NCBI GenBank assembly: GCA_032717465.1
Contig: CM064732.1
Location: forward strand, 18,701,639 to 18,765,638
Direction: 5' to 3'
Length of the DNA stretch: 64,000 nucleotides
Origin: Coenobita brevimanus
Lineage: Eukaryota > Arthropoda > Malacostraca > Decapoda > Coenobitidae
This document shows, in pieces, positions 35,243 through 45,680 of this stretch. Each line of letters opens with the position of its first letter. The stretch's first letter is position 1. The translations under genes and the position numbers were made by a program. The notes beneath the pieces were generated by a model, which was given only the letters and a program-made list of their open reading frames with translations, did not search any database and had not been told where the DNA came from.

Positions 35243-36524
35243 ATGCTCACCCCGTTAAACATAAGTGTCAACAACGCCTCCTTCGTGTTGCTTCATGCGG
35301 TTGGTTCCACTCCCCTGTCCAGCCTCAATCCCTTCATATTCAAGAAAGTGATTGATGGGTGTACCGGTGAGGTGGAACAGGTGAAAAAACTTGCTAGTGG
35401 GGACCTTCTAGTAAAGATTGTAAATGCACGCCAGGTAAAAGATTTGATGATGTTGAGTAAATTCCATTGTTATGATGTTGTGCCGACGATCCCTCACTCC
35501 ATGAATGCCTGTAAAGGTGTTATCACCTGCAGGGACCTCATGGTAATGGACAAGGACGACATCATCCGTGAACTTGCTCAGCAAGATATAATTGAGGCTC
35601 GATTCATAACCCGTTTCCAGGAAGGCATAAGGACGAAGACAGCCACAGTAGTTTTGACCTTTGGCAAAGTATCTCTCCCTACTAATGTGAAAGTAGGATA
35701 TGAAATTATTAATGTACGACCTTACATTCCCAGTCCCCTTCGTTGTGGCAAATGTCAGCTCTAAATGTCAGCTCTATGGACATCATGAAAAGGCCTGTCG
35801 AGCTTTAAACGTAGTATGTGGCAAGTGCGCGACTGTAGGACATTCTGCTGACCACTGTACATCAGAGACTGAATGTTGCTTCCACTGTCAGGGTGCTCAC
35901 TCCACTTCCTCTAGGGTTTGTCCCAAGTGGAAGGAGGAGAAAGAGGTCTGCACAGTGAAAGCGACTGAGGGCATATCCTTTTACGATGCTAGGAAGAAGG
36001 TGAAGGAGTTGCATGCAACTCCCAAGCCTAATGTCTCCTATGCATCGGCGGTTGTGTCCCGTCCCGTGATGTGCACCGTGGAGACACAGACTGACCTTAC
36101 CTTCGCTCCACATGCCACTTGCCCTACCTCTCAGTCTAGACCCCCTGTACATTCCAACTCTCTTACAGACATCCCTGTCGCTACTTATTACTCTCAGGTT
36201 GCCACTGCTCCTTCACAGTAGGTGCAGCCAAAATCGAAGCCCGACAATTCTGATAAGATTAATCTGACCACCCTCACCAAGCCGGCACATCCTCATGTCC
36301 TTCCCGCTCCTGGTCCAGCCAGAAAGAGAAAGAATAGCTCTTCCTCGGTGGAGTCTGGGAGCCTTATAATTGATGAGAATATGGAGGTTTCCATGAGTAA
36401 GCACCGGGATAGGTTCCCCGGTAGTCGCTCGCCTGCTGGCGGGCGACAAGAAAAGACCAAGCATACTGGCCCCCAACAAAAAATCTTAAACCGCCGCATA
36501 CACTCTATTACAGTGGAATTGTAG
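35243..36524 (+). pseudogene. LINE ORF1 (gag-like, zinc-knuckle) protein
   Basis: A nucleic-acid-binding ORF1 protein. The N-terminal ~130 residues have no motif I recognise. Three CCHC-type knuckles follow: CGKCQLYGHHEKAC, CGKCATVGHSADHC and CFHCQGAHSTSSRVC, near 35741-35930. A perfect 13-bp tandem duplication at 35750-35775 falls inside the first knuckle and shifts the frame, so translation from 35243 stops at 35764. The frame downstream runs 35700-36221, meets one stop, then continues in phase to 36524. In intact elements this protein coats the RNA in a ribonucleoprotein particle. The end overlaps the start of ORF2 in another frame. Confidence 0.8.
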
Positions 36525-37350
36525 AGGTACTGGGAATAAGTTACCAAATATAGCAATCTTGCTTTCCATACGCAGGCCAGCCATTGTTTGTTTACAGGAG
36601 ACGCGCCTGGAGGATCACCCTGATCCTCCACAGTTCAAACACTACCACCCGTATAGAAGATATGGTCACGGAGTAGCCATATACACACACAAATCACACC
36701 CACAAACGGAAGTGAATCTAAATTCTGCTCTGGAAGCTGTCGCATGCAGAGTAAAATTTAATAACATGTATCTGTCTATTTGCTCTCTGTACTGTCCTCC
36801 ACATGGCCTCATTGATAGTGATGCTTTATATTCACTATTTGAACATCTGCCTGGGAATAAGTTAGTGTTGGGCGATTTTAATGCCCATCACTATCAATGG
36901 GGTAGCTTGAGGATTGATGGTCGTGGGGAGCAAGTAGCCGACCTAATACTACAGTCCAACCTCCGTCTTCTGAACGATGGTAGAGCGACTCGTGTAGATG
37001 ATCGTACTGGTAACTTTTCGGCCATTGACTTATCTTTGGCCTCCCCAGGTATACATCAAGATTTCTCATGGGACCCTTACGACGACTCCTTGGGAAGTGA
37101 TCATTTACCCATCTGTCTCTCTTATACACGCGACATCGTTTCAGACCCTCCACCTCCAAAATTTAACTATAAGAAAGCAGATTGGGGATCCTTCTCAAGG
37201 ATCGCCATTTTAGATATATCTGGGGAGACCATAGATGTTAAGGTCGAAAATATAACAAAATCCATATTACACGCAGCTGAGGCTGCTATTCCTAAGACTT
37301 CTACAGTTCATGCGAAGCATAAAGCACATTGGTGGACGCCGGATTGCTGA
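36497..37350 (+). pseudogene. I-like LINE ORF2: endonuclease domain
   Basis: The frame opens with TLLQWNCRGTGNK at about 36506, then IVCLQETRLEDH (catalytic Glu, near 36590), GDFNAHHYQWGS (near 36870) and GSDHLPICLS (catalytic Asp-His, near 37100). All signature residues of the apurinic-type endonuclease are present. A TGA at 37348-37350, after HWWTPDC, ends the frame. In-phase sequence continues past it (QALRKRNRRYRIF) until a TAG near 37527. Confidence 0.85.
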
Positions 37351-37528
37351 CAAGCATTAAGAAAACGCAATAGGAGATACAGGATTTTTGACAGTCAGCC
37401 TACAGAGGAAAATTTCATTGCATACAAACAAGCACGGGCTGAGGCAAGGAGAATAATAAGAAGGGCCAAACGTAACTCCTGTCAGTCCTTTGTGTCCACG
37501 GTGACTCGTACAACACCATTTAAGTAGA

Positions 37529-38968
37529 GTGTGGTCCACTATAAGAATATTAAATAATAAAGGCCCATATTTCCCTGTCACCACCCTGCAGGCTAATAAT
37601 AACATCTATGACGAGCCTGTGGACGTTGCTAACATCCTCACCAGTAGTTTTTCTCATGTAAGTAGCTCAGCCAATTATGATCCGCATTTTCAACATCATA
37701 AACGCACGGCTGAGCTACAGTTAATTGACTTTGCCACAGAAGACGTAGACTCCACGTACAATCAAGAGTTTACGCTAGATGAACTGCTCCTTGCCCTTGA
37801 ATCCTGTAAAGACACCAGCCCTGGACCAGACACCATCACTTACGGTATGATCCGGCATCTTAATCAGGACAACCTGATTAAGATGTTAGCATTGTACAAT
37901 GAGATTTGGGCGTCTCGAACGTTCCCAAACTCATGGCACTTTGCGCACATCATACCGATACCCAAAGAAGCTGGTCGTCTTATGAATCCCACTTCATTTC
38001 GTCCCATTGTGTTGACTTCTTGTCTATGTAAGGTCATGGAACGAATGGTAAACAATAGGCTTCTTTTTGTTTTAGAGTCGAAGAATTTGTTAAATGATCA
38101 ACAATGTGGCTTCTGTAAATACAGAAGTTCACTAGATCATTTAATGAATTTGGAGCATTGTATTGCAGAGGCATTTGCCAATAAAGAATTCATGGTAGGG
38201 GTGTTCTTGGACATCCATAAAGCCTATGACATGACATGGCGACACGGTATACTAATGAAGCTCTATGCTTATGGTTTAAGAGGAAATTTGCCTATTTTTA
38301 TTTCAAATTTCTTAAGGGACAGGACTTTCTCTGTCAAATTGCCCCGTAACGTAACATCGGATATATTTATCCAGGAAAACGGGGTGCCGTAGGGAAGTGT
38401 GCTTAGTCCTACTTTATTTAGTATTATGATCAATGATTCTCCCTACGTGTGTGGGGTTGGTGGAGGATTAGTGCCCCTCCCTGTAAAACAATTAACTCTA
38501 AGCCCTCGGCCACCCCGTTTGGGATACATGGCGTCTGGCAATGAATGAAAAATGAATGATCAATGATATTCTGTCATCAGCTCCCATCCCAAGGAATCTT
38601 AAATACTCGCTCTATGCTGACGATTGTGCAATATGGCACTCTTCCTGTAATGCACAATTTTCGGCTGGACGGATTCAAGCAGCCCTTGACTCCGTCCACC
38701 AATGAGCCTTGCAGTGGAGATTTAAGTTTTCCGTCCGTTAGTGTACCGCTGTAGTCTTCACTAATCGTAATGTACCTAATTTGTGCTTAACTTTGGATAA
38801 TCAGGCAGTACCTTTTCAAAATTCTGTAAAGTTTCTGGGAATTTATTTTGATTGTCAGTTGAATTTTAAAATTCATGTTAATACTTTGCTTGCTCGTTGC
38901 AATAAACCAGGAAATGTCCTCAAGTACCTAGCAGGTACTACATAGGGTGCCGACAGAAAATCTTTATT
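37529..38968 (+). pseudogene. I-like LINE ORF2: reverse transcriptase domain
   Basis: Frame 37529-38392 contains SPGPDTITYGMIRHL, NSWHFAHIIPIPKEAGR, SFRPIVLTSCLCKVMERMV, LNDQQCGFCKYRS and VFLDIHKAYDMTWRHG (motif A). A TAG follows ENGVP, then GSVLSPTLFSIMIND (motif B) continues in phase up to a 118-bp insertion (38438-38555). Beyond it DILSSAPIPRNLKYSLYADDCAIWH carries motif C, and KFLGIYFDCQLNFKIH follows near 38830. Further stops lie at about 38702, 38730 and 38943. The RT would copy element RNA at the target nick. Confidence 0.85.
38438..38555 (+). mobile_element. 118-bp miniature RTE-derived element
   Basis: It is flanked by exact 12-bp duplications ATGATCAATGAT (38426-38437 and 38556-38567). 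The left ~70 bp, GGGGTTGGTGGAGGATTAGTG and on to CCCTGTAAAACA, match the RTE 5' UTR of copy B (GGTTGGTGGTGGGTTAGTG, near 18930). The right ~40 bp, GGCCACCCCGTTTGGGAT...GGCGTCTGGCAAT, match the RTE 3' end of copy E. An (ATGA)n-like tail follows. It therefore carries both ends of an RTE element and no ORF, like a SINE mobilised by RTE machinery. It interrupts the RT of the I-like element in phase with INDILSS. Confidence 0.8.
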
Positions 38969-38969
38969 A

Positions 38970-40307
38970 ATGGTGTATAAGTCCCTCATTCGATCAAAGC
39001 TAGACTATGGCGCACAGGTGTATGGCTCGGCATCCGATGCCACACTGAAAGGACTGGATGTGCTACGGAATAAATGTTTGCGTATGTGTCTTGGAGCTGT
39101 CCGATGTACCCGTGTAGCTCGTATGGAAGTGGAGGCGAATGTGCCTCCCCTCCGTATTCGCCGTGACCACCTGGCTTGGTCCTATGGACTTCGAACATTT
39201 AGGAAAAGTAATATCGGCAATGTGGCCTGTACCCCCCCCTTGCGTCAATACCACCACCTTCTGCGGGGGGTGCATCGGCCACTTGCCGTTCGCCTCCACT
39301 TACTGACTCAGGAGCTTAGTGTGGACCCCAGTGACTGTGACAAGTTGGTGTTAAAAAATATAGCGCCTTGGGAGCCACCTGGCTTTACTGTTGATGTTAC
39401 ATGGCTCCCAGCACCAAAGGCCAAGGCGCCGGAGGCGGAGGTCCACCACTTGTTTCGTAACATCATCATTCGTCACTTGGGGTCTCACCACTTGTACACC
39501 AACGGCTCCAAGTCGAGTGAATGTGTGGGTGCAAGTGTGTGGTCGACTGAATGTCCCTTCAGGTATCGGTTGCCGACTCATACATCTGTGTTTACCTCAG
39601 AACTTTTTGTTATTGACAAAGCCAAAGACTATGCTCTCAATTATGGGCATGACTCATTTGTCATATTTTCGGATTCAAAATCAGCCCTTCAGGCAATTAC
39701 ATCTTGCAATACGGACTCTCACGAGATCCAAGGCCGCATCGTTAATAAGTTGCATTCATGCAACAAGTCATTCACGCTGATCTGGGTGCCTGGTCATTGT
39801 CGTATCTATGGCAATGAGCAGGCTGACTTACTTGCAAAGTCGGCTGCAGAGCTCGAGGAGACTTGGGACGTTCCTCGTGATCTACGGTCGAGTCTCTCTC
39901 TCGGAAAGAAATCAATAAATCTTCTGTGGCAAGGTCAGTGGACCAGACTTAATATTCCAACTTGTAAGCTGTACCTGGGCGACTGGGACACTGCTAACCG
40001 TCCCAGTCGTCTTGAGGAAAAAGTGTTGGCGCGGTTACGGCTTAATGCCACTATATTAACGCACATGAAACCATATATGGAAAGACAATTCCCACCGCAC
40101 TGTGACATCAGTGATGCGGTGTTATCTATCAGTCATATCGTCCTGCGCTGTCGGCGATTTATTCGTGAACGTGCTTCACTTATAAATTACTGCGGCGCAG
40201 CAGACGTCCCCTTCACCCTTTCTACCATCCTGGGTGATGGGGACACTGTTATGACTGATAAATTGATGGCTTTCCTGAGAGAGACCGGACTGATCAGAGT
40301 GATGTGA
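38970..40307 (+). pseudogene. I-like LINE ORF2: thumb and RNase H domain
   Basis: 445 codons in phase with the RT C-terminus (YKSLIRSKLDYGAQVYGSAS). An RNase H domain spans about residues 174-290: YTNGSKS at 176-182, SELFVI (Glu 211), FSDSKSALQ (Asp 235), IWVPGHC (His 276) and GNEQADLLAK (Asp 286). The first position is Asn where the family has catalytic Asp, so the domain is probably dead. RNase H would remove RNA from the hybrid after first-strand synthesis. The stop at 40305-40307 fits the natural ORF2 end. Confidence 0.85.
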
Positions 40308-40455
40308 CTTTTTTACTGTATGGTTATGGTTTTTATCAACTGTAAATATGTATGCATTGTACTGTTAATTAGGGTTGATTGTTGACGTATTTGAAATAGT
40401 TCCTCCACCCACTGATCTATTTCTAATATTGATGTCCCCTACATTAAACCCCGTT

Positions 40456-40547
40456 CCTCGACTGACAGTCACCAGCTGATGAGCGCAAGTGTGCAATACA
40501 GAAAGGTATTGGGCACTTGCAGTCGATGGTGGTCTGTTGGGCGAGGT
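40456..40547 (+). other. Structured hairpin, unit 1 (right copy)
   Basis: Inner stem 40484-40521 (15 of 16 outer-to-inner positions considered, with mismatches at the base and at the tenth pair, one wobble) around an AGAAAG loop. Outer helix CCTCG/CGAGG and middle helix CACCA/TGGTG are retained. Confidence 0.75.
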
Positions 40548-40675
40548 TCTTCACTTTTTGTACAAATTATCTTGCTTAAGTTATTCTAATTAGGGATGAC
40601 AGCTGACGTATATGGAAATGTTCCTGACTCGTCTGGTTCCCTTTCATATATTGATGTCCCCTATATTAGGTTGTG

Positions 40676-40772
40676 CCTCGACTGACAGTCACCAGGTGAT
40701 GAGTGCAGGTATGTAATGTAGAAAGGCATTTCATATCTGCAGTCGATGGTGTTCTCTTGGTCGAGGCTTTTT
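40676..40772 (+). other. Structured hairpin, unit 2 (right copy)
   Basis: Inner stem 40704-40741 with one mismatch relative to the left copy (pair 11). Outer CCTCGAC/GTCGAGG and middle CACCA/TGGTG are intact. Confidence 0.75.
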
Positions 40773-40927
40773 TACCATTAGTGTAGGTCTACAGTAGTTA
40801 TTTGTCTCTTAGGATTTAGTATAGGTTAGCGATTTGTCTGTTAGGTGATTAGTTTTAGGGTATTTAGATTAGGCATTTTAGTTTATAAGTAATATAAGGT
40901 TAAAAATATAAAAAAATAAAAATAAAA

Positions 40928-41250
40928 ATGAAAATACAGAAAGAGTAGGAGCGTTGTGGTGTTGATGTGGATGTGATAGGAAGCGTTATGAGGAACACAC
41001 TGAGGTGGTTTGGCCATGTGGAGAAGATGGAGGGTGAAAGACTGACGAAGAGAGTGTGAGGTCGAGGTGGGGAGAGGGAGGGGGAGGCCGAGGATGAGAT
41101 GGAGGGATGGGGTGGAGAGGTATATGAGAGAGGGGGGTGTGAGTTGGGAGCAGGGCAGTGAAATGGCGGGGGACAGGGCGACTTGGAGGCGATTTGTTTG
41201 TGGCCACCCCAAACGGGATTGAGGCGTCTGGCAATAGATAGATAGATAGA
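40928..41250 (+). mobile_element. RTE-clade LINE, copy E, 3' fragment
   Basis: A plus-strand fragment reads [36 protein letters not shown] and then the GRGRPR-type region in mixed frames. It ends GGCCACCCCAAACGGGATTG...TCTGGCAATAGATAGATAGATAG. It interrupts the A-rich part of the I-like LINE 3' UTR between AAAAATAAAAATG and AAAAAAATAATGAAA, an A-rich site where an exact duplication cannot be fixed. Confidence 0.85.
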
Positions 41251-41268
41251 CAAAAAAATAATGAAATA

Positions 41269-41270
<2 letters not shown>

Positions 41271-41348
<78 letters not shown>
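41271..41348. repeat. (TA)n microsatellite
   Basis: About 38 TA units in the LINE tail region, expanded relative to the 34.55-kb copy. Confidence 0.95.
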
Positions 41349-41352
<4 letters not shown>

Positions 41353-41466
41353 GTGTGCATGAAAGTGTGTATGTTCATATGCATGGATGTCTGTATGTAT
41401 ATATATATATATATGTTCGTATATATATGTATATATGTGTCAATGTATATACATATATATATTTTT

Positions 41467-41610
41467 GCCTTAATGACCAGGGGCTCCGGCCCCAATGGTC
41501 GATAGGCAAAAAAAAAAAAAAGTGTATATGTGTATACGTATATATATACATATATGGCCTTAATGACTAGGGGCTGTGGCCCCAATGGTCGATAGGCCAG
41601 AAAAAAAAGA
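41467..41610 (+). other. Duplicated terminal palindrome plus poly-A modules
   Basis: Two modules, 41467-41522 and 41556-41610, each have TTAATGAC(C/T)AGGGGC, a 4-nt loop, GCCCCAATGGTC, GATAGGC and an A-run. GACCA/TGGTC and GGGGC/GCCCC can pair, and the second module also has GGCC at both ends. The copy at 34688-34751 has one module. Probably the 3' terminus of the LINE, with an extra copy here. Confidence 0.65.
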
Positions 41611-41639
41611 AAAGGCGCACACCCACACACGAGTTTATT

Positions 41640-42255
41640 AAAATATTCATTCGACTTTTCTTTTGTCATATTCCCGTCTTTTCATCCATCCATCCTTCTC
41701 TTCATCCTTTCTTCTGTCTTCTCTTCTGCCTTTCCTCCGCCTCCATGTCTCCCGCCCAGCTGATGCAAAAACTTCCCTCCGTCATTTACCTCCAGACTTG
41801 CTCCAACTTCCCTGCCTCCTACTCCTCTGGCCCGGGGCTGAATAACTCAACCATCCCTTCATCTTCCTCCTCTCCTTCATTTCCTGTCTATATCTTTGTC
41901 CATCTCTACCTCTTCATTATTTCTCGAAGCATTCTTTCTATCCCTCTTAATAACACCCAACACTGTGCATTTTCTTCTTTCACATCTTTATAACCCCAAC
42001 TTTCTCACCTTCACGTCCTCGTCCTTTCACCAAAACTTTATTGGTCGCCCCTTCTCTCTCTTTCTCATTCCATTTTCTATCACAGCCCATCCCCCCTTTT
42101 CTGCCTCCCTCACTCCATGAAACCTTCTGTCTCTCCTCCCGTCTGTCAATCATTTTGCAGTTTCACCCATGTCTCCTCGCCTTTCCTTATTCCCTCCCCA
42201 TAACACCATCCATTTCTCCTACTCTTCCTCATCTCTCTCTCTCTCTTTCTCTGTA
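41640..42255 (-). repeat. Polypyrimidine tract
   Basis: C/T-rich plus strand of about 600 bp with a short (TC)n run at 42231-42247. Ser/Leu/Pro-rich frames are artefacts. No gene. Confidence 0.75.
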
Positions 42256-42299
42256 TATGTATGTGTATATAAATATATGTAAATATATACATACATACA

Positions 42300-42418
42300 T
42301 CATCTAATCCTGTGTTGCCCAATAGGAAATGTAGGAGCCCGGGGCTGGGCAAGTTGGTCCTGACATTTAAGATGAGAGTGACCAGCCTCACACATCCCTG
42401 AGTGGCATTACGTGAGCA
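42300..42418 (-). mobile_element. SINE family III fragment, minus strand
   Basis: The reverse complement reads GCTCACGTAATGCCACTCAGG, GTCAGGACCAACTTGCC and GCAACACAGGATTAGATGATG, as at 30150-30392. The tRNA-like head is missing; the break abuts a family II SINE. Confidence 0.75.
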
Positions 42419-42424
42419 ATCAGT

Positions 42425-42530
42425 CGAGAGGCAACCTGCGGTCCTAATGGACCCAGGATCGAATCCCGGCTAGGGCAGGAACAGTTTAGGGATTAGTATT
42501 TCATATAAAAAAATTGCAGACTTTACTGTG
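42425..42530 (+). mobile_element. SINE family II fragment, plus strand
   Basis: GTCGAGAGGC, GCGGTCCTAATGGACCC, GGATCGAATCCCGG (B box-like) and GAACAGTTTAGGGATT match the minus-strand SINE at 14219-14574. It is joined head-to-head with the family III fragment. Confidence 0.7.
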
Positions 42531-43142
42531 TGAAAAATGAGAAGGGAAAGAAAAAGCAGCAAAACAGAGAGATCAGCAAAATATTAGATGCAGCGGTACG
42601 GGTTTGTACGAAAAGTTTACCGCACTTAGAACAAGCGAAGTTCTTACTGACGAGAGGAAGGAGAGGAAGAAAAGCTTCAACGTGATTCCACGCAGAAACA
42701 AAATGCAGGTGATATGATTTCAATTGGCGTCAGGATCTTTCGAAAGTGAACTCTTTGTTGTGGGCAACATCAGAACCAAGTAATTATACAAGGTGAAAGT
42801 GATATTTTCTTAAGTTCGAATGCCCTAAAGATGCACTTTAATATTATGTTGGATTTCTTTACTTCCTTCGTACAACTTATGTTTGCTTTGCATCTTTTCG
42901 TATTATTAGTCTTGAATCTCTTTCCTAGTGGAGTATTGTTCACAGTATAGCTAACTTATTCATAACTTGGGACATTTTCTTACCTAGTATGAGTTCCATT
43001 TGCTAGTTTTGAGCAGATTCATACAATTTATCAGCATCCACATAAATGTCTGTCTTCAAAAAGGGTGTCTGATCTGTTACCAATTTTTGTGGCATCAGCA
43101 GTATCGGAACACCCAACTTATCCAGGGTATTCAACACAGTAT
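42531..43142. other. No gene recognised
   Basis: AT-rich unique sequence between SINE fragments and LINE copy 3. No domain in the short frames. Confidence 0.4.
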
Positions 43143-43321
43143 CTTTGGCGAAAGTTTTGCGATTGCACTTATATCAAAGGTTTTCGATTGAGTCTGGCAT
43201 AAATCTTTAATTTCCACACTGTCCTCCTACGGTTTCTATCCTTCTATTTGTGCCATCATCTCCAGTTTCCTTTCTGGTCGTTCTATAGGTGCTGTTGTAG
43301 AAGGGCACCGTTCTTCTAGAG

Positions 43322-44371
<1,050 letters not shown>

Positions 44372-45479
44372 TTCTAGAGCTACCAATAGTGGTGTTCCTC
44401 AGGGCTCTGTCCAATCACCAACTCTCTTCCTTTTATCCATCAATGAATTTTAAAGTAGCACATCTAACCCTTTCCACTTATACGCTGATGATTCCACCTT
44501 TCACCTTTCTATTCACTTCCCGCAGCGTCCATCTCAGCAGTTACTCCAACAAACAAGGGATGAGGCAGTAGCACACCTATTGTCTTACTTGGTTCACATC
44601 TCCGATTAGAGCAGAAGCAATTTTGTTGTTTTTAATGCATCAAAAACTCAGTTCTTACATCTTTCAACCCGACGAATTCTTCCGTCGGAGTATCCTGTAA
44701 TTTTTAACAATATTCAGCTTTATCCTGCATCTTCTTTAAACATACTTGGGATTTCATTCTCTCGCGATCTATCTTGGAAATATCATAATTATTATCTTTT
44801 TTGTAATAATGTTTCCAAGAGATTAGGTGTGCTAAGCCGACTCCGTGCCTTCTTTACCTCTGCACATTTGCTGACTTTATACACGGGTTTTATTTCCCCC
44901 TGTGCAAAGTACAACTTTCATGTGTGGGGAGGCTCCTCACATGCAGCTCTTCTCAACAAGGCGGAGTCAAAGACTTTTCGTCTCATTAAATTCTTATTTC
45001 GTCTCATTAACTTCTTACTGGCTTCCTTCACTCTCAGTTTCCTCGCCGCACTCCTGTATCTCTTTTCAGTCGCTACTTTAGTGGTCACTGCTCCTCTGAA
45101 CTGTCTACTTGCATCCCTCCACCACTACGGCGAGCGCGTAGCGCCCGTCTAGCAACAAACTCCCATCCCTTTTCTGTCCAAGTCTCTAATGAAAGAGATA
45201 ACCATTACTCTCAGTCCATCATGTATGCAACAGATCAGCTCCGGAAATGTCTCCCTATGTATTTCCAACTGCCTATGTTCTTTAGTCTTTCAAACGCAGT
45301 TTGTCCAGGCATCTCGAAACGAACGGATCTTGAATTTGGCTCTCTGTCATTTTTTTTTTTCTTTTAGGGAACGAAAATTGCGGACTCCTGTCCCTTGGTT
45401 CCTTCTTCCTTGCATTGAAAAAAAGCTAAAATTTGTGGCATTCCACTTGTTAAATGTATCTAACCATACCTTTTCCAGA

Positions 45480-45636
45480 TAAAAAAATCACACCATTTTG
45501 TTTAGATCGTGCCATTTTATTTCTTCTATTTCATTTAAATTATTTTCAATCGTTGTCTTCTTCTTTTTCTTCTTCGTCGTCGCCTTCTTCTGCTGCTTCT
45601 TCTACTTTTTCTTCTTTTTCTTCTTCCTCTTCTCTC

Positions 45637-45680
<44 letters not shown>

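Larger units (their letters stand above)
40366..40790 (+). repeat. Two ~200-bp tandem units in the LINE 3' UTR
   Basis: Unit 1 is about 40366-40575 and unit 2 about 40585-40790. Each has TAATTAGGG, GACGTAT, TATTGATGTCCCCTA, the ~95-nt hairpin, then a CTTTTT stretch. The same pair ends the copy at 34040-34752. It probably carries the signal recognised by the RT, by analogy with other LINE 3' UTRs. Confidence 0.8.
34753..41522 (+). mobile_element. I-clade-like LINE with RNase H
   Basis: This is a near full-length but inactive plus-strand element. A presumed 5' UTR (34753-35242) is followed by an ORF1 with three zinc knuckles (35243-36524), then an ORF2 with endonuclease, reverse transcriptase and RNase H (about 36497-40307). 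The 3' UTR has two ~200-bp tandem units (about 40366-40790), then an A-rich/TA-rich tail and poly-A at 41508-41522. It carries two RTE-derived insertions (38438-38555 and about 40928-41250). The RNase H domain and the AYDMTWR RT block suggest the I superfamily (I, Nimb and relatives). Confidence 0.85.

Noticed and set aside
35243..36221. Host CCHC zinc-finger gene
   Set aside because: Position directly before a LINE endonuclease and RT on the same strand, and the triple-knuckle layout, identify it as LINE ORF1.
40471..40525. Hammerhead ribozyme in the LINE 3' UTR
   Set aside because: CTGATGAG, GAAA and GTC occur in the right order with an open stem I-like helix, but the segments that should form stems II and III pair with each other instead, the base after GAAA cannot pair with the G of GTC, and unit 2 has GTGATGAG. 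Not a canonical hammerhead.
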